Positions 1 to 6,687 of a stretch of 12,810 bases of DNA are shown piece by piece. The translations under genes and the position numbers were made by a program. Under the pieces are notes generated by a model. That model searched no databases and had not been told where the DNA came from. It saw nothing but the letters and a program-made list of their open reading frames with translations. The DNA lies in NCBI GenBank assembly GCA_016303085.1, contig JAEDMI010000048.1, forward strand, positions 1 through 12,810. The letters run 5' to 3'. How positions within the stretch are numbered: the stretch's first letter is position 1; every line of letters starts with the position of its first letter. This DNA is from Acetatifactor sp. Its GTDB lineage: Bacteria > Bacillota > Clostridia > Lachnospirales > Lachnospiraceae.

Positions 1-80
1 ATATGCTGAATGCCATCTATAAATAGCAAAGTTAAAAAGGATATTTTTGTAGAAAGGAACCGGTTTTAAGCGGATGTAAT

Positions 81-87
81 GGAGACG
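81..87 (+). promoter_or_regulatory. Ribosome binding site of the esterase gene
   Basis: GGAG at 81-84 lies seven bases before the ATG at 92 and fixes that start. A second purine-rich AAAGGA lies near 53-58 but has no long frame after it. A TATAAA at 19-24 could be a -10 element, but its -35 would sit at the window edge and cannot be judged. Confidence 0.6.
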
Positions 88-91
88 GGCA

Positions 92-1219
92 ATGAATAAA
101 AAACGAAATAAGTTACTTGTATTAATGATTGCTGTATGTCTTATGACAGCATGCGGGGCTAACGGAGAAGTGAACCGGACAGAAAGCAGAGAAAGTGAAG
201 CGGAGGAGACACAAATGCAGGAAACGGAAATGCAGCCTAATGAAGATATGATTGCCGAGGCAATCCGGCAGGAGACAGCCGATGTAAAACCTGAGACAGA
301 GGAAAGCAGTACTGCACAAAACAATACGGCGGAAGGTAGCAATGAGCAGGTTCAGGAGCTTAGGGAGCCTACAGCGGAAATCAGTGAAAAGATTCCGGAA
401 AAATATTTGATGTATCAGTTGATTGAGCCCGGCAGAATCGAGCAGATTACCTACACCACCCGCGATTATTTTGGGGACGGGTCAGAGATTACGAAGAATG
501 CCAATGTGTATCTTCCCTACGGATACAGTGAGGATAAAAAGTATAACGTTTTATATCTGATGCACGGCATCGGGGGAGACGAAAATGAGTGGGGCATGAC
601 CGGAAGCACCTCTGAGATAAAGCGTATGATGGATAATCTCATTTACCATGGGGACATCGAGCCATTTATCATAGTGACTCCCAACGGACGTTCCAGCAGC
701 AATTTTGCCGCACAGGGTTCCGATTATAATTCCTTTTATGTGTTTGGGCAGGAGCTGCGAAACGATTTGATTCCTTATATAGAAAAAACATACTCCACCT
801 ACGGGGAGTATGATGAGAACGGCTATGACCTGAGCGCGACAAGGGAACACCGCGCAATGGCAGGGCTCTCCATGGGAGGTATGCAGACCATCAATATCGG
901 TATCGGCGAGTGCATAGACCTCTTTGGCTATTTTGGAGCTTTTTCTGCTGCACCGACCAGCAATACGGCAGCAAAAACCGCAGAACTTCTCAAAGATAAT
1001 ACATATGAGATTTACTATTTCTATAATATTTGCGGAACAGAGGACAACATTGCGTATGCCAGCGCATCGGCAGCAGCTAAGAATCTTCCCGATGTATGTG
1101 AGCAGTTTGACCCGGAGAAGAACTTCATGTGGCAGGAGTTAACGGGTGTACATGATTTTAAAATCTGGTATCTTGGCTTTTACAATTTTGCGCAGATTGC
1201 CTTTGATGCTGAAAGTTAA
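92..1219 (+). CDS. Secreted lipoprotein esterase (esterase D / CE1-like alpha/beta hydrolase)
   Basis: This is a predicted surface-anchored carboxyl esterase. Residues 1-20 form a lipoprotein signal peptide ending in the lipobox LMTAC, so Cys21 would be lipidated. Residues 22-100 are a low-complexity Glu/Thr/Gln-rich linker, and the hydrolase domain starts near 105. HGIGG at 158-162 fits the oxyanion-hole segment. GLSMGG gives nucleophile Ser260, Asp318 (CGTED) is the likely acid, and His354 (GVHD) the likely base. The set matches the putative esterase family PF00756, which includes feruloyl and acetyl-xylan esterases of carbohydrate esterase family 1. The linker would hold the enzyme away from the membrane to act on polysaccharide-bound esters, but the substrate cannot be read from sequence. 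It ends tail to tail with an AraC remnant, which may once have regulated a neighbour. Confidence 0.9.
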   Translation: MNKKRNKLLVLMIAVCLMTACGANGEVNRTESRESEAEETQMQETEMQPNEDMIAEAIRQETADVKPETEESSTAQNNTAEGSNEQVQELREPTAEISEKIPEKYLMYQLIEPGRIEQITYTTRDYFGDGSEITKNANVYLPYGYSEDKKYNVLYLMHGIGGDENEWGMTGSTSEIKRMMDNLIYHGDIEPFIIVTPNGRSSSNFAAQGSDYNSFYVFGQELRNDLIPYIEKTYSTYGEYDENGYDLSATREHRAMAGLSMGGMQTINIGIGECIDLFGYFGAFSAAPTSNTAAKTAELLKDNTYEIYYFYNICGTEDNIAYASASAAAKNLPDVCEQFDPEKNFMWQELTGVHDFKIWYLGFYNFAQIAFDAES

Positions 1220-1374
1220 TTTGCATACTTTTCCCGGTATTCCATGGGTGTCCTGCCGGTGTATTTTTTAAATACCCGTGAAAAGTGTCCCTGAGGGGTT
1301 CGACCATCCGCCATAAGCAGAGATTTATAAATAATATTTTCGGAAGTGTGAAACTTTTTTACAAGGTCCGGTAT
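1216..1374 (-). pseudogene. C-terminal remnant of an AraC-family regulator
   Basis: Read on the - strand, positions 1290 down to 1216 encode GHFSRVFKKYTGRTP followed by MEYREKYAN and a TAA stop. This is the classic end of an AraC/XylS second helix-turn-helix. The frame stays open up to about 1374 (reading DLVKKFHTSENII further upstream), where an in-frame TAG at 1375-1377 closes it. Only the last ~50 codons remain and there is no start with a ribosome site, so it is a decayed fragment. Its stop codon overlaps the esterase stop by two bases on the opposite strand. The part from 1219 to 1290 is certain AraC; the part upstream of it matches less clearly. Confidence 0.72.
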
Positions 1375-1382
1375 CTAAGCAT

Positions 1383-1418
1383 AAAACGGCTGTCAGCGTT
1401 GGCTGAACAGCCGTTTTT
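1383..1418 (+). terminator. Strong rho-independent terminator, probably bidirectional
   Basis: AAAACGGCTG at 1383-1392 pairs perfectly with CAGCCGTTTT at 1408-1417. An inner TCAGC (1393-1397) pairs with GCTGA (1402-1406) around a GTTG loop, leaving one bulged A. Five T follow on the + strand and an A-run precedes the stem, so it can also end - strand transcripts. It lies 164 bases after the esterase stop, with only the AraC remnant between, and would insulate the downstream transferase gene. Confidence 0.85.
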
Positions 1419-1427
1419 ATATTGTAG

Positions 1428-1601
1428 AAATGGGGGATTTGTGATAAGATTGCTTCAATCATTACGGAGGATACCTCATTTTATTTAAATCAGGAGAATA
1501 ACTTTGTAATCGGATTTAATGAAGGAGATGTGGCACCGATGTATATGGGAGCTGTGGAATTTGTGATCCCGACAGAGGTACTTTCCGATATCAGAAAATA
1601 G
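1428..1601 (+). pseudogene. C-terminal remnant of a DUF3298 (RsiV-like) protein
   Basis: An open frame of 57 codons runs from just after a TAG at 1425-1427 to a TAG at 1599-1601. It has no ATG or ribosome site at its left end. It reads ICDKIAS..., then FYLNQENNFVIGFNEGDVAP, then MYMGAVEFVIP and VLSDIRK. This matches the end of the DUF3298 domain found in RsiV-type anti-sigma factors and related secreted proteins (pattern: F-x-x-G-E-V-A-P-x-x-G-x-x-E-F-x-I-P). The N-terminal part, which would carry the membrane anchor, is missing. It is most likely a truncated relic. The assignment rests on recalled family pattern, not on a search. Confidence 0.6.
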
Positions 1602-1603
1602 GA

Positions 1604-1632
1604 TTGTTTATAAAAAGAGTTTGATGTATATT
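1604..1632 (+). promoter_or_regulatory. Candidate sigma-A promoter for the LTA-synthase-like gene
   Basis: TTGTTT at 1604-1609 and TATATT at 1627-1632 are separated by 17 bases. Transcription would begin near 1639, leaving a leader of about 47 bases before the ATG at 1686. Confidence 0.5.
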
Positions 1633-1685
1633 GTTATTGCAAATGAAAACTTATATAAGGGCAGGATATACAAAAGGGAAAAGAA

Positions 1686-3794
1686 ATGATACGCTTTCTA
1701 ATTTATGCAGGAATATTGCTTTATATGGAAATTGTGTTCCATCTGGGAAACTTTGGGCTACAGAGATGCAATCCCCTGTTTTCCGTGGGACTGATTCTGC
1801 TTGTGTCAGCCTTTCAGGCCTTAATCAGTGGGTGCTTCGGAGCGAAAGGGGAAAAACGGGCATTCCGTATTATGGTTTGGATTCAGTTTCTTATGTTTGC
1901 GGTGCAGGCAGTATATTTTCATATTTTTAACGAGCCGTTGCAGATAACGGCGGTGTTTATGGGCGGGCAGGATGCCCTGACCAACTACTGGAGAGAGGCA
2001 CTGCTTGGAATATTGCAGACAATGCCACTGTTGATTTTGCTGGCACTTCCCATTATTGTTTTAGAAATTTTGAGAAAAGTGAAAAAGTGGGAGCCGAAGC
2101 CTTTAAAAGGGATACAGAAGCTGCGTCTGGCCCTCGCAGCCTGGATTGCGCTTGTTTACAGTGTCTGCTGTGTTTTAATCGGAAACATGGTAGGTGCCGA
2201 TTATGCGGAAGAATACCGGGAATATTATGACCCCGCTACGGTAATGCGAAATATGGGTGTCCTTGTCATGGTGCAGAGGGACGGCTTTTATGAAATGCAA
2301 AAGTTGACATCGCAACTGACTTTTGCGCAACCCTCTGTTCCGACATCGGGAGAAACGGCAGCGGCGCAAAATCCTTCGTCGGAAAGCAAAGAACCGGGGG
2401 AAGAAGATATTGGTGAATCTGCAGATATATCCTCTGAGGAAGGGATAAATTCAGAAGAACCGGAGATTACCGAACCGCCTGTTTCAGAGCCGGATACATC
2501 TCCCCATGCGTGGAACATCGACCTGACTCAGCTGGCGGAATTGTCTAAGGATAACAAGGAGATGAAGTGGCTGTCGGACTATATTGCGGGACTGACCCCG
2601 ACCAATCGCAATGAATACACGGGAATGTTTGAAGGGTATAACCTCATCTTCCTGACGGCAGAGGGATTTTCCACCTATGCCATCAGGGAGGATTTGACTC
2701 CTACACTTTATAAAATGGTGAATTCTTCCTTTGTGTTTAACAACTATTATGTGCCGCTCTGGCAAACCAGTACCAGCGACGGGGAATATGTGAATTGTAC
2801 GGGGTTGATTCCGGACGGGCAGTTCAGCATGCGGAAAAGTGCATCCAACAATATGGCGTATACTTTGCCGAAGTTCTTCGCGGCGGAGGGTGTATATTGC
2901 AGAGCTTACCACAATAACAGTCTGTCCTATTATGAAAGATACCTGACGCATCCGAATCTGGGTTATGATTTTAAGGCTTCTCTGCTGGGTGATTTATCCC
3001 AGGAGGAATGGGGCGGACAGATATTCCCTATGGAGAATAAAAATGCCTGGCCGGCATCGGATTACGATATGATGGTAGGTACAATTCCGGAGTACATCAA
3101 TGACGAAAGATTTCATGTGTACTATATGACGGTGTCAGGACATATGAATTATAGTTTCAAGGGAAACAGGATGTCAGGCAACAATAAGGATGCAGTGGCA
3201 GGACTTGATATGTCTGAAAATGCCAGAGCATATATTGCCTGCAACATTGAGCTGGATAAGGCACTGGCATATCTGCTGGAGCAGCTGGAACAGGCGGGAA
3301 AGCTGGAAAATACCGTAATTTGTCTCAGCGCAGATCATTATCCGTACGGAATGACCGAGGAGCAGTATGAGGAACTGGCGGGGAAGGATTTGTCCAATGA
3401 CATGGATCTTTATCGGAACAGCCTGATACTTTGGAACGCGGCGATGGAAGAACCTGTAATTGTGGATAAGGCATGCTGTTCTGTGGATTTATTGCCGACG
3501 CTGCTGAATCTGTTTGGCTTTGATTATGACTCCAGAATGTACGCGGGAAGAGATATTTTCTGCGATGAAGAAGGTTTAGTCATTTTTAAGGATAAGAGCT
3601 TTGTAACCGATACCGTGATATATAACAAAAAGGAAAAAACCACAACCTGGATGAAAGAACTGACAGAGGAAGAACAGAATGCCTATCTGGAAGCGAAAAA
3701 GCAGGATGTGAATTGCCGGTATGTGTTCAGTGCGTATATTTTGAGAAATAATTATTACGATATTATCAGTCGGTGCATTCCCGCTGTCGAATAG
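1686..3794 (+). CDS. LTA-synthase-family membrane phosphoglycerol transferase (sulfatase fold)
   Basis: This predicted polytopic membrane enzyme belongs to the lipoteichoic acid synthase/alkaline phosphatase superfamily, which moves glycerol-phosphate from phosphatidylglycerol to surface polymers. About five hydrophobic segments lie at residues 3-20, 32-50, 60-80, 105-129 and 147-169. A Ser/Glu/Pro-rich linker (about 216-273) leads to the extracellular sulfatase-like domain (about 315-640). Expected active-site residues are visible: Glu326 in LTAEGFS, the nucleophile Thr363 region in QTSTSDGE, His486 in SGHMNY, and Asp550-His551 in SADHYPYG. Length (702) is slightly above the classic ~650, the linker accounting for the excess. 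The Shine-Dalgarno is modest (AAGGG about ten bases before the ATG). Family paralogues also modify other polymers, so true LTA synthase activity is inferred only. It is monocistronic: a separate promoter follows. Confidence 0.9.
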   Translation: MIRFLIYAGILLYMEIVFHLGNFGLQRCNPLFSVGLILLVSAFQALISGCFGAKGEKRAFRIMVWIQFLMFAVQAVYFHIFNEPLQITAVFMGGQDALTNYWREALLGILQTMPLLILLALPIIVLEILRKVKKWEPKPLKGIQKLRLALAAWIALVYSVCCVLIGNMVGADYAEEYREYYDPATVMRNMGVLVMVQRDGFYEMQKLTSQLTFAQPSVPTSGETAAAQNPSSESKEPGEEDIGESADISSEEGINSEEPEITEPPVSEPDTSPHAWNIDLTQLAELSKDNKEMKWLSDYIAGLTPTNRNEYTGMFEGYNLIFLTAEGFSTYAIREDLTPTLYKMVNSSFVFNNYYVPLWQTSTSDGEYVNCTGLIPDGQFSMRKSASNNMAYTLPKFFAAEGVYCRAYHNNSLSYYERYLTHPNLGYDFKASLLGDLSQEEWGGQIFPMENKNAWPASDYDMMVGTIPEYINDERFHVYYMTVSGHMNYSFKGNRMSGNNKDAVAGLDMSENARAYIACNIELDKALAYLLEQLEQAGKLENTVICLSADHYPYGMTEEQYEELAGKDLSNDMDLYRNSLILWNAAMEEPVIVDKACCSVDLLPTLLNLFGFDYDSRMYAGRDIFCDEEGLVIFKDKSFVTDTVIYNKKEKTTTWMKELTEEEQNAYLEAKKQDVNCRYVFSAYILRNNYYDIISRCIPAVE

Positions 3795-3800
3795 AAAAGC

Positions 3801-3819
3801 ATGTGCGGAAACTGCACAT
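3801..3819 (+). repeat. Small hairpin after the transferase gene
   Basis: ATGTGC at 3801-3806 pairs with GCACAT at 3814-3819. No T-tract follows, so a terminator role is doubtful. It is the only stem between the transferase stop and the next promoter. Confidence 0.35.
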
Positions 3820-3864
3820 TAAAATGGGATAATATGCGGATATTCGACTTTTTATATGCAAATA

Positions 3865-3877
3865 TCTTTGCTATAAT
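3865..3877 (+). promoter_or_regulatory. Extended -10 promoter for pspC-yitT
   Basis: A perfect TATAAT at 3872-3877 is preceded by TGC, giving the extended -10 form TGnTATAAT. No good -35 is present (TTTTTA at 17 bases), which extended -10 promoters tolerate. The start point would be near 3884. A short inverted repeat, GCAAA-TATC-TTTGC (3858-3871), abuts the -10 element. Confidence 0.65.
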
Positions 3878-3928
3878 GGACATATGCTGAAAAAGAAATT
3901 GTCACAGCGGGAAAGAGAGGATAAAATA

Positions 3929-4114
3929 GTGGATAAGAGACTATATAAATCAGATGTAAACAGAACCTTTGCAGGTGTGTGCGGCGGAATCGGAGAATAC
4001 TTTAACGTTGACCCAACCCTGATTCGTCTTGCCTGGATTATTTTCTGCTTTGCGGGCGGAAGCGGGATTCTGGCTTACATTATCGCAGCTGTTGTAATTC
4101 CCAGCCGCACGTAA
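3929..4114 (+). CDS. PspC-domain small membrane protein
   Basis: This 61-residue protein consists of one PspC domain, linked in other bacteria to phage-shock and envelope-stress responses. A basic N-terminus (KRLYKSDVNR) is followed by the family signature FAGVCGGIGEYFNVDPTLIRL and a hydrophobic pair of segments, IIFCFAGGSGILAYI and IAAVVIP, ending a few residues later. A longer frame begins at ATG 3884, but that codon falls on the predicted transcription start and has no ribosome site. GTG at 3929 has AGAGAGG eight bases upstream, and gives the usual length of stand-alone PspC proteins. The stop is 24 bases before yitT, so the two are probably cotranscribed. There is no PspA or PspB gene here, so a full Psp system is not implied. 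Confidence 0.88.
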   Translation: MDKRLYKSDVNRTFAGVCGGIGEYFNVDPTLIRLAWIIFCFAGGSGILAYIIAAVVIPSRT

Positions 4115-4138
4115 AAATTGTTTTGAAGGAGAGCCTGA

Positions 4139-5008
4139 ATGAAATTAAACCTGAAGAATTTTGTGTTTCTGACCATAGCCGGAATTATCAATGCCATCGG
4201 CGTTACCATGTTTATCGCACCGGTGCAGCTCTATGACAGCGGTATGTCCGGTACGGCAATCCTTCTATCTCAGATTACACCGGAAAACTGGACATTGTCA
4301 TTGTTTTTGCTGATTTTGAATTTGCCCCTGTTTTTTATCGGATTTAAAAAACAAGGTACTGTATTCAGCATTTATGCAATTTATACTGTATGTGTTTATT
4401 CCGTGGCAGCCTGGCTGATTACGGATGTACTGCCGGTGGACGTGAGCATTGCATCGCCTCTGGCGGGAACGGATTTGCTGCTATGCGCGTTGTTCGGAGG
4501 AATCATTTCCGGTCTGGGCAGCGGACTTGCTATCCGGTATGGCGGCGCCATGGACGGTGTAGAGGTTATGGCCGTCATTTTTGCGAAGCGGCTTGGCATC
4601 ACAGTGGGTACCTTTGTCATGGCGTACAATATTTTGCTGTACATAACCTGTGGCATTGTCATGAAGAGCTGGATTCTTCCGCTTTATTCCATTGTCACTT
4701 ATGCAGCCGGGCTGAAGACCGTGGACTTTGTGGTGGAAGGTATCGACCGCTCCAAGGCGGCCACGATTGTGACCACGAAGCAAAAGGCCGTAGGAAGCGC
4801 AATTTCGGAAGCTTTCCAGTGCGGAATTACAGTGATGGAAGGTAAGGGCTTTTATTCGGGAGAAGAAAAAACGATACTGTATGTGGTGGTAAACAGATTT
4901 CAGGTGCCGAAGCTGAAAGAGCTTGTAAAAGAAAATGATGACACTGCATATATCTCCATCGCGGAAGTGGCGGATGTGTTTCACGCAGGAGAAGATAAAG
5001 ATTTTTAA
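4139..5008 (+). CDS. YitT-family membrane protein (DUF161 + DUF2179)
   Basis: This 289-residue integral membrane protein has the standard YitT layout and length. Five or so transmembrane helices occupy residues 8-28, 52-70, 75-97, 110-131 and 155-195. They include the glycine-rich loop GLGSGLAIRYGGAMDG, a hallmark of the family. A soluble DUF2179 domain follows (about 204-283), with SKAATIVT and ITVMEGKGFYSGEEKTIL as its conserved core; in this family it may bind a small ligand. No transport substrate is established for the family, so function is left open. AAGGAGA lies seven bases before the ATG. It is the second gene after PspC and is closed by a strong terminator, making a two-gene operon. 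Confidence 0.92.
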   Translation: MKLNLKNFVFLTIAGIINAIGVTMFIAPVQLYDSGMSGTAILLSQITPENWTLSLFLLILNLPLFFIGFKKQGTVFSIYAIYTVCVYSVAAWLITDVLPVDVSIASPLAGTDLLLCALFGGIISGLGSGLAIRYGGAMDGVEVMAVIFAKRLGITVGTFVMAYNILLYITCGIVMKSWILPLYSIVTYAAGLKTVDFVVEGIDRSKAATIVTTKQKAVGSAISEAFQCGITVMEGKGFYSGEEKTILYVVVNRFQVPKLKELVKENDDTAYISIAEVADVFHAGEDKDF

Positions 5009-5017
5009 AAAGGTACC

Positions 5018-5059
5018 ATCCCCTTTGTCGGACATGAGTTTGACAAAGGGGATTTTTTT
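5018..5059 (+). terminator. Rho-independent terminator of the pspC-yitT operon
   Basis: ATCCCCTTTGTC at 5018-5029 pairs perfectly over 12 bases with GACAAAGGGGAT at 5042-5053. The loop is 12 bases and the stem runs into seven T (5053-5059). It lies ten bases after the yitT stop. Confidence 0.92.
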
Positions 5060-5131
5060 ATTGACAGGAAGTGTATAATATGATACCGTTGATGTATCGA
5101 ATAGTACACGGCAGAAAAAAGGGGTATAACT

Positions 5132-5632
5132 ATGATTGTGGAATTGACATCGATTTTAAACTTAGATAAAATTAATGTATCAGGGATGATTACTCCAAAG
5201 CCGGAAAAGATAAAGTATTATGAGGAATATTTTCTGGCGAAGGGGTGTTTCGCAAATGCTGTCATAGTGGATGAATGCTGGAATATCCGTGCCGGGTATG
5301 TGACTTATCTGCTTGCGAAGAAATACGGCGTCAGACCGCAGATATTTGAAATCCGAGCCTCAAAGCCCGTTGTGAAGGTAGTGAGAGGACGATATGTGAA
5401 ATACATATCATGGGAGTGGAAGTTTGTCAGCGAGAAACGAGACTCCCGGATTTATACGCTGAAGGAATCTGTGGTTCCGGGAGATATTCTTCGTGTGGAA
5501 GCGTCGAAAGGAACAGCGTATATGCAGGTGGAAGAAGTAAAATATGTAGCCGGTCCGATAAGCTGTGTGGGTCTGCGGAAAGCTCTGAAGCACATGAAAA
5601 AAGGAAAAAACATATTGGAGAGTGAAACATGA
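5132..5632 (+). CDS. ParB-like domain protein, degenerate, coupled to an XRE protein
   Basis: I do not recognise a named family for this 166-residue protein. Residues 40-75 (NAVIVDECWNIRAGYVTYLL, then AKKYGVRPQIFEI) follow the ParB/sulfiredoxin-fold pattern: a hydrophobic strand, Asp, a turn, Gly, then A-K-x-x-G and another strand. The usual catalytic or CTP-binding G-x-R-R motif is not conserved (GYVTYL instead). Residues 76-140 look beta-rich and Val/Lys-rich. The tail (147-160) is basic and may touch nucleic acid. It starts with AAAGGGG seven bases before the ATG. Its stop overlaps the start of the next gene as ATGA, so the two are translated together. Possible roles are a toxin-like or regulatory partner of the XRE protein, or a DNA-binding accessory. 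None is shown by sequence alone. Confidence 0.7.
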   Translation: MIVELTSILNLDKINVSGMITPKPEKIKYYEEYFLAKGCFANAVIVDECWNIRAGYVTYLLAKKYGVRPQIFEIRASKPVVKVVRGRYVKYISWEWKFVSEKRDSRIYTLKESVVPGDILRVEASKGTAYMQVEEVKYVAGPISCVGLRKALKHMKKGKNILESET

Positions 5633-5910
5633 GAAAAGCGATGGACTATGTATTTACCGTGGACAATGAGGAGATTTTGATCGAGGGTCTGCAGAAGGAC
5701 ACCAGGACACGGACGATTGCCACATATGTGAAGTGCCGCAAGGAGAAAAATATGACCCAGGACAGACTGGCAAAACAGTCCGGTATCTCCCGCCCCAATA
5801 TTACCAGATTCGAGAGCGGACATTACAATCCTTCCCTGGAAATGCTGGTACGTATTGCAGCAGCCATGGATATGGAAGTGGAAGTACATCTTGTACCGAA
5901 GAAGCAGTAA
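5629..5910 (+). CDS. XRE-family helix-turn-helix regulator / antitoxin-like protein
   Basis: This 93-residue protein has a Cro/C1-type helix-turn-helix. The core MTQDRLAKQSGISRPNITRF lies at residues 42-61, followed by ESGHYNPSLEMLVRIAAAMD, the typical rest of the five-helix domain. The ~30-residue N-terminal segment (VFTVDNEEILIEGL) and the short strand at the end (MEVEVHLVP) resemble HigA-like antitoxins encoded second in their pair. It overlaps the upstream ParB-like gene by four bases (ATGA), with GAGAG just upstream, so the two products are likely made in fixed ratio and may bind each other. It probably represses its own operon by analogy with such pairs. Confidence 0.85.
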   Translation: MRKAMDYVFTVDNEEILIEGLQKDTRTRTIATYVKCRKEKNMTQDRLAKQSGISRPNITRFESGHYNPSLEMLVRIAAAMDMEVEVHLVPKKQ

Positions 5911-5998
5911 AATAAGAAATGTTTAAGAAAATGTGCCGTCTATTTTCATCTTTGTCCGATAGAATTGTGGAAAAAATGAAAGAGAGGGCATATTTTTT

Positions 5999-6607
5999 AT
6001 GTTTACAATGCAGGATGCGGAGAGAGAACTGGAAATAGCGGGGGCGCTGAATCCCGGTAAGTGGGTTGACCACAGCAGGGCTACTGCTCAGAATGCGAGG
6101 CTGATTGCGGAAAAGGTAGAGGGAATGGATGCAGAAAAGGCTTACTGTATGGGCCTTTTACATGATATCGGACGCAGAGTAGGGGTTGTTGCCATCAGGC
6201 ATATTCTGGAGGGTTTTTATTATATGAACAAAATCGGACAGCCGGAAATTGCACGTATCTGCCTGACCCATTCCTTTCCGGGGAAGGGTAGCGACACATA
6301 CTTTGGGAAGTATGACTGTACGGAGGAGGAAAAACAGTTTTTACATGAATATATTTCCAACGTAGAATATGACGATTATGACAGGCTGATTCAGCTTTGC
6401 GACGCAATTTCTTTGCCAAGCGGAGCCTGCATTATGGAGAAGCGCCTGATAGACGTGGCGCTGCGCTACGGTGTACCGGAGTTTGCACCGGAAAAGTGGA
6501 AAGCAAGTATGGCAAATAAAAAGCATTTTGATGAACTGTGTGGCTGCAATATATATACCCTGCTCCCCAATGTTATGGAAAATTCCTATGAAGACTTGTC
6601 CGACTGA
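5999..6607 (+). CDS. HD-domain phosphohydrolase
   Basis: This 202-residue soluble protein is a stand-alone HD-domain metal-dependent phosphohydrolase. The metal ligands are visible: His25 (DHSRATA), His55-Asp56 (GLLHDIGRR) and Asp135 (LCDAIS). His91 in THSFP may be an extra ligand. The rest is alpha-helical, as expected. Substrates of the wider family include nucleotides, tRNA ends and cyclic dinucleotides. No partner domain narrows this one, though the LHDIGR motif is typical of HDIG/HDOD-type and small cytoplasmic Firmicute HD proteins. GAGAGGG is ten bases before the ATG; a second Met at residue 4 is a possible alternative start. No strong promoter was found in the 88 bases upstream. Confidence 0.85.
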   Translation: MFTMQDAERELEIAGALNPGKWVDHSRATAQNARLIAEKVEGMDAEKAYCMGLLHDIGRRVGVVAIRHILEGFYYMNKIGQPEIARICLTHSFPGKGSDTYFGKYDCTEEEKQFLHEYISNVEYDDYDRLIQLCDAISLPSGACIMEKRLIDVALRYGVPEFAPEKWKASMANKKHFDELCGCNIYTLLPNVMENSYEDLSD

Positions 6608-6631
6608 AGAAATGAGAGTCGGTTTTCTTCT
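6600..6631 (+). terminator. Possible terminator overlapping the end of the HD gene
   Basis: CCGACT at 6600-6605 pairs with AGTCGG at 6617-6622, followed by TTTTCTTCT. The stem covers the last codons of the HD gene. A competing pairing GAAGAAA/TTTCTTC is also possible. The stem is short, so it is a moderate to weak call. Confidence 0.4.
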
Positions 6632-6660
6632 GTACATGCAGTGAAAAAGTATGCTATACT
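6631..6660 (+). promoter_or_regulatory. Extended -10 promoter for the zinc-ribbon membrane operon
   Basis: TATACT at 6655-6660 is preceded by TGC (extended -10). TGTACA at 6631-6636 with an 18-base spacer is a partial -35. Start would be near 6667, and GGAAGGAG at 6669-6676 is the ribosome site of the first gene, so the leader is very short. Confidence 0.6.
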
Positions 6661-6687
6661 AACCTGTGGGAAGGAGCGGAATACATA

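Noticed and set aside
1285..1488. 67-codon + strand frame in the decayed gap
   Set aside because: It runs across the AraC remnant and the terminator and has no ribosome site or recognisable protein pattern.
2484..2951. 155-codon - strand frame inside the transferase gene
   Set aside because: It is a shadow of the strong + strand coding sequence, with no family-like motif and no ribosome site of note.
5061..5079. TTGACA and TATAAT between the yitT terminator and the ParB-like gene
   Set aside because: Both hexamers are perfect but only seven bases apart, so they cannot form one promoter. Other spacings from TTGACA give no good -10. A promoter for the pair probably lies here, but I cannot assign it.
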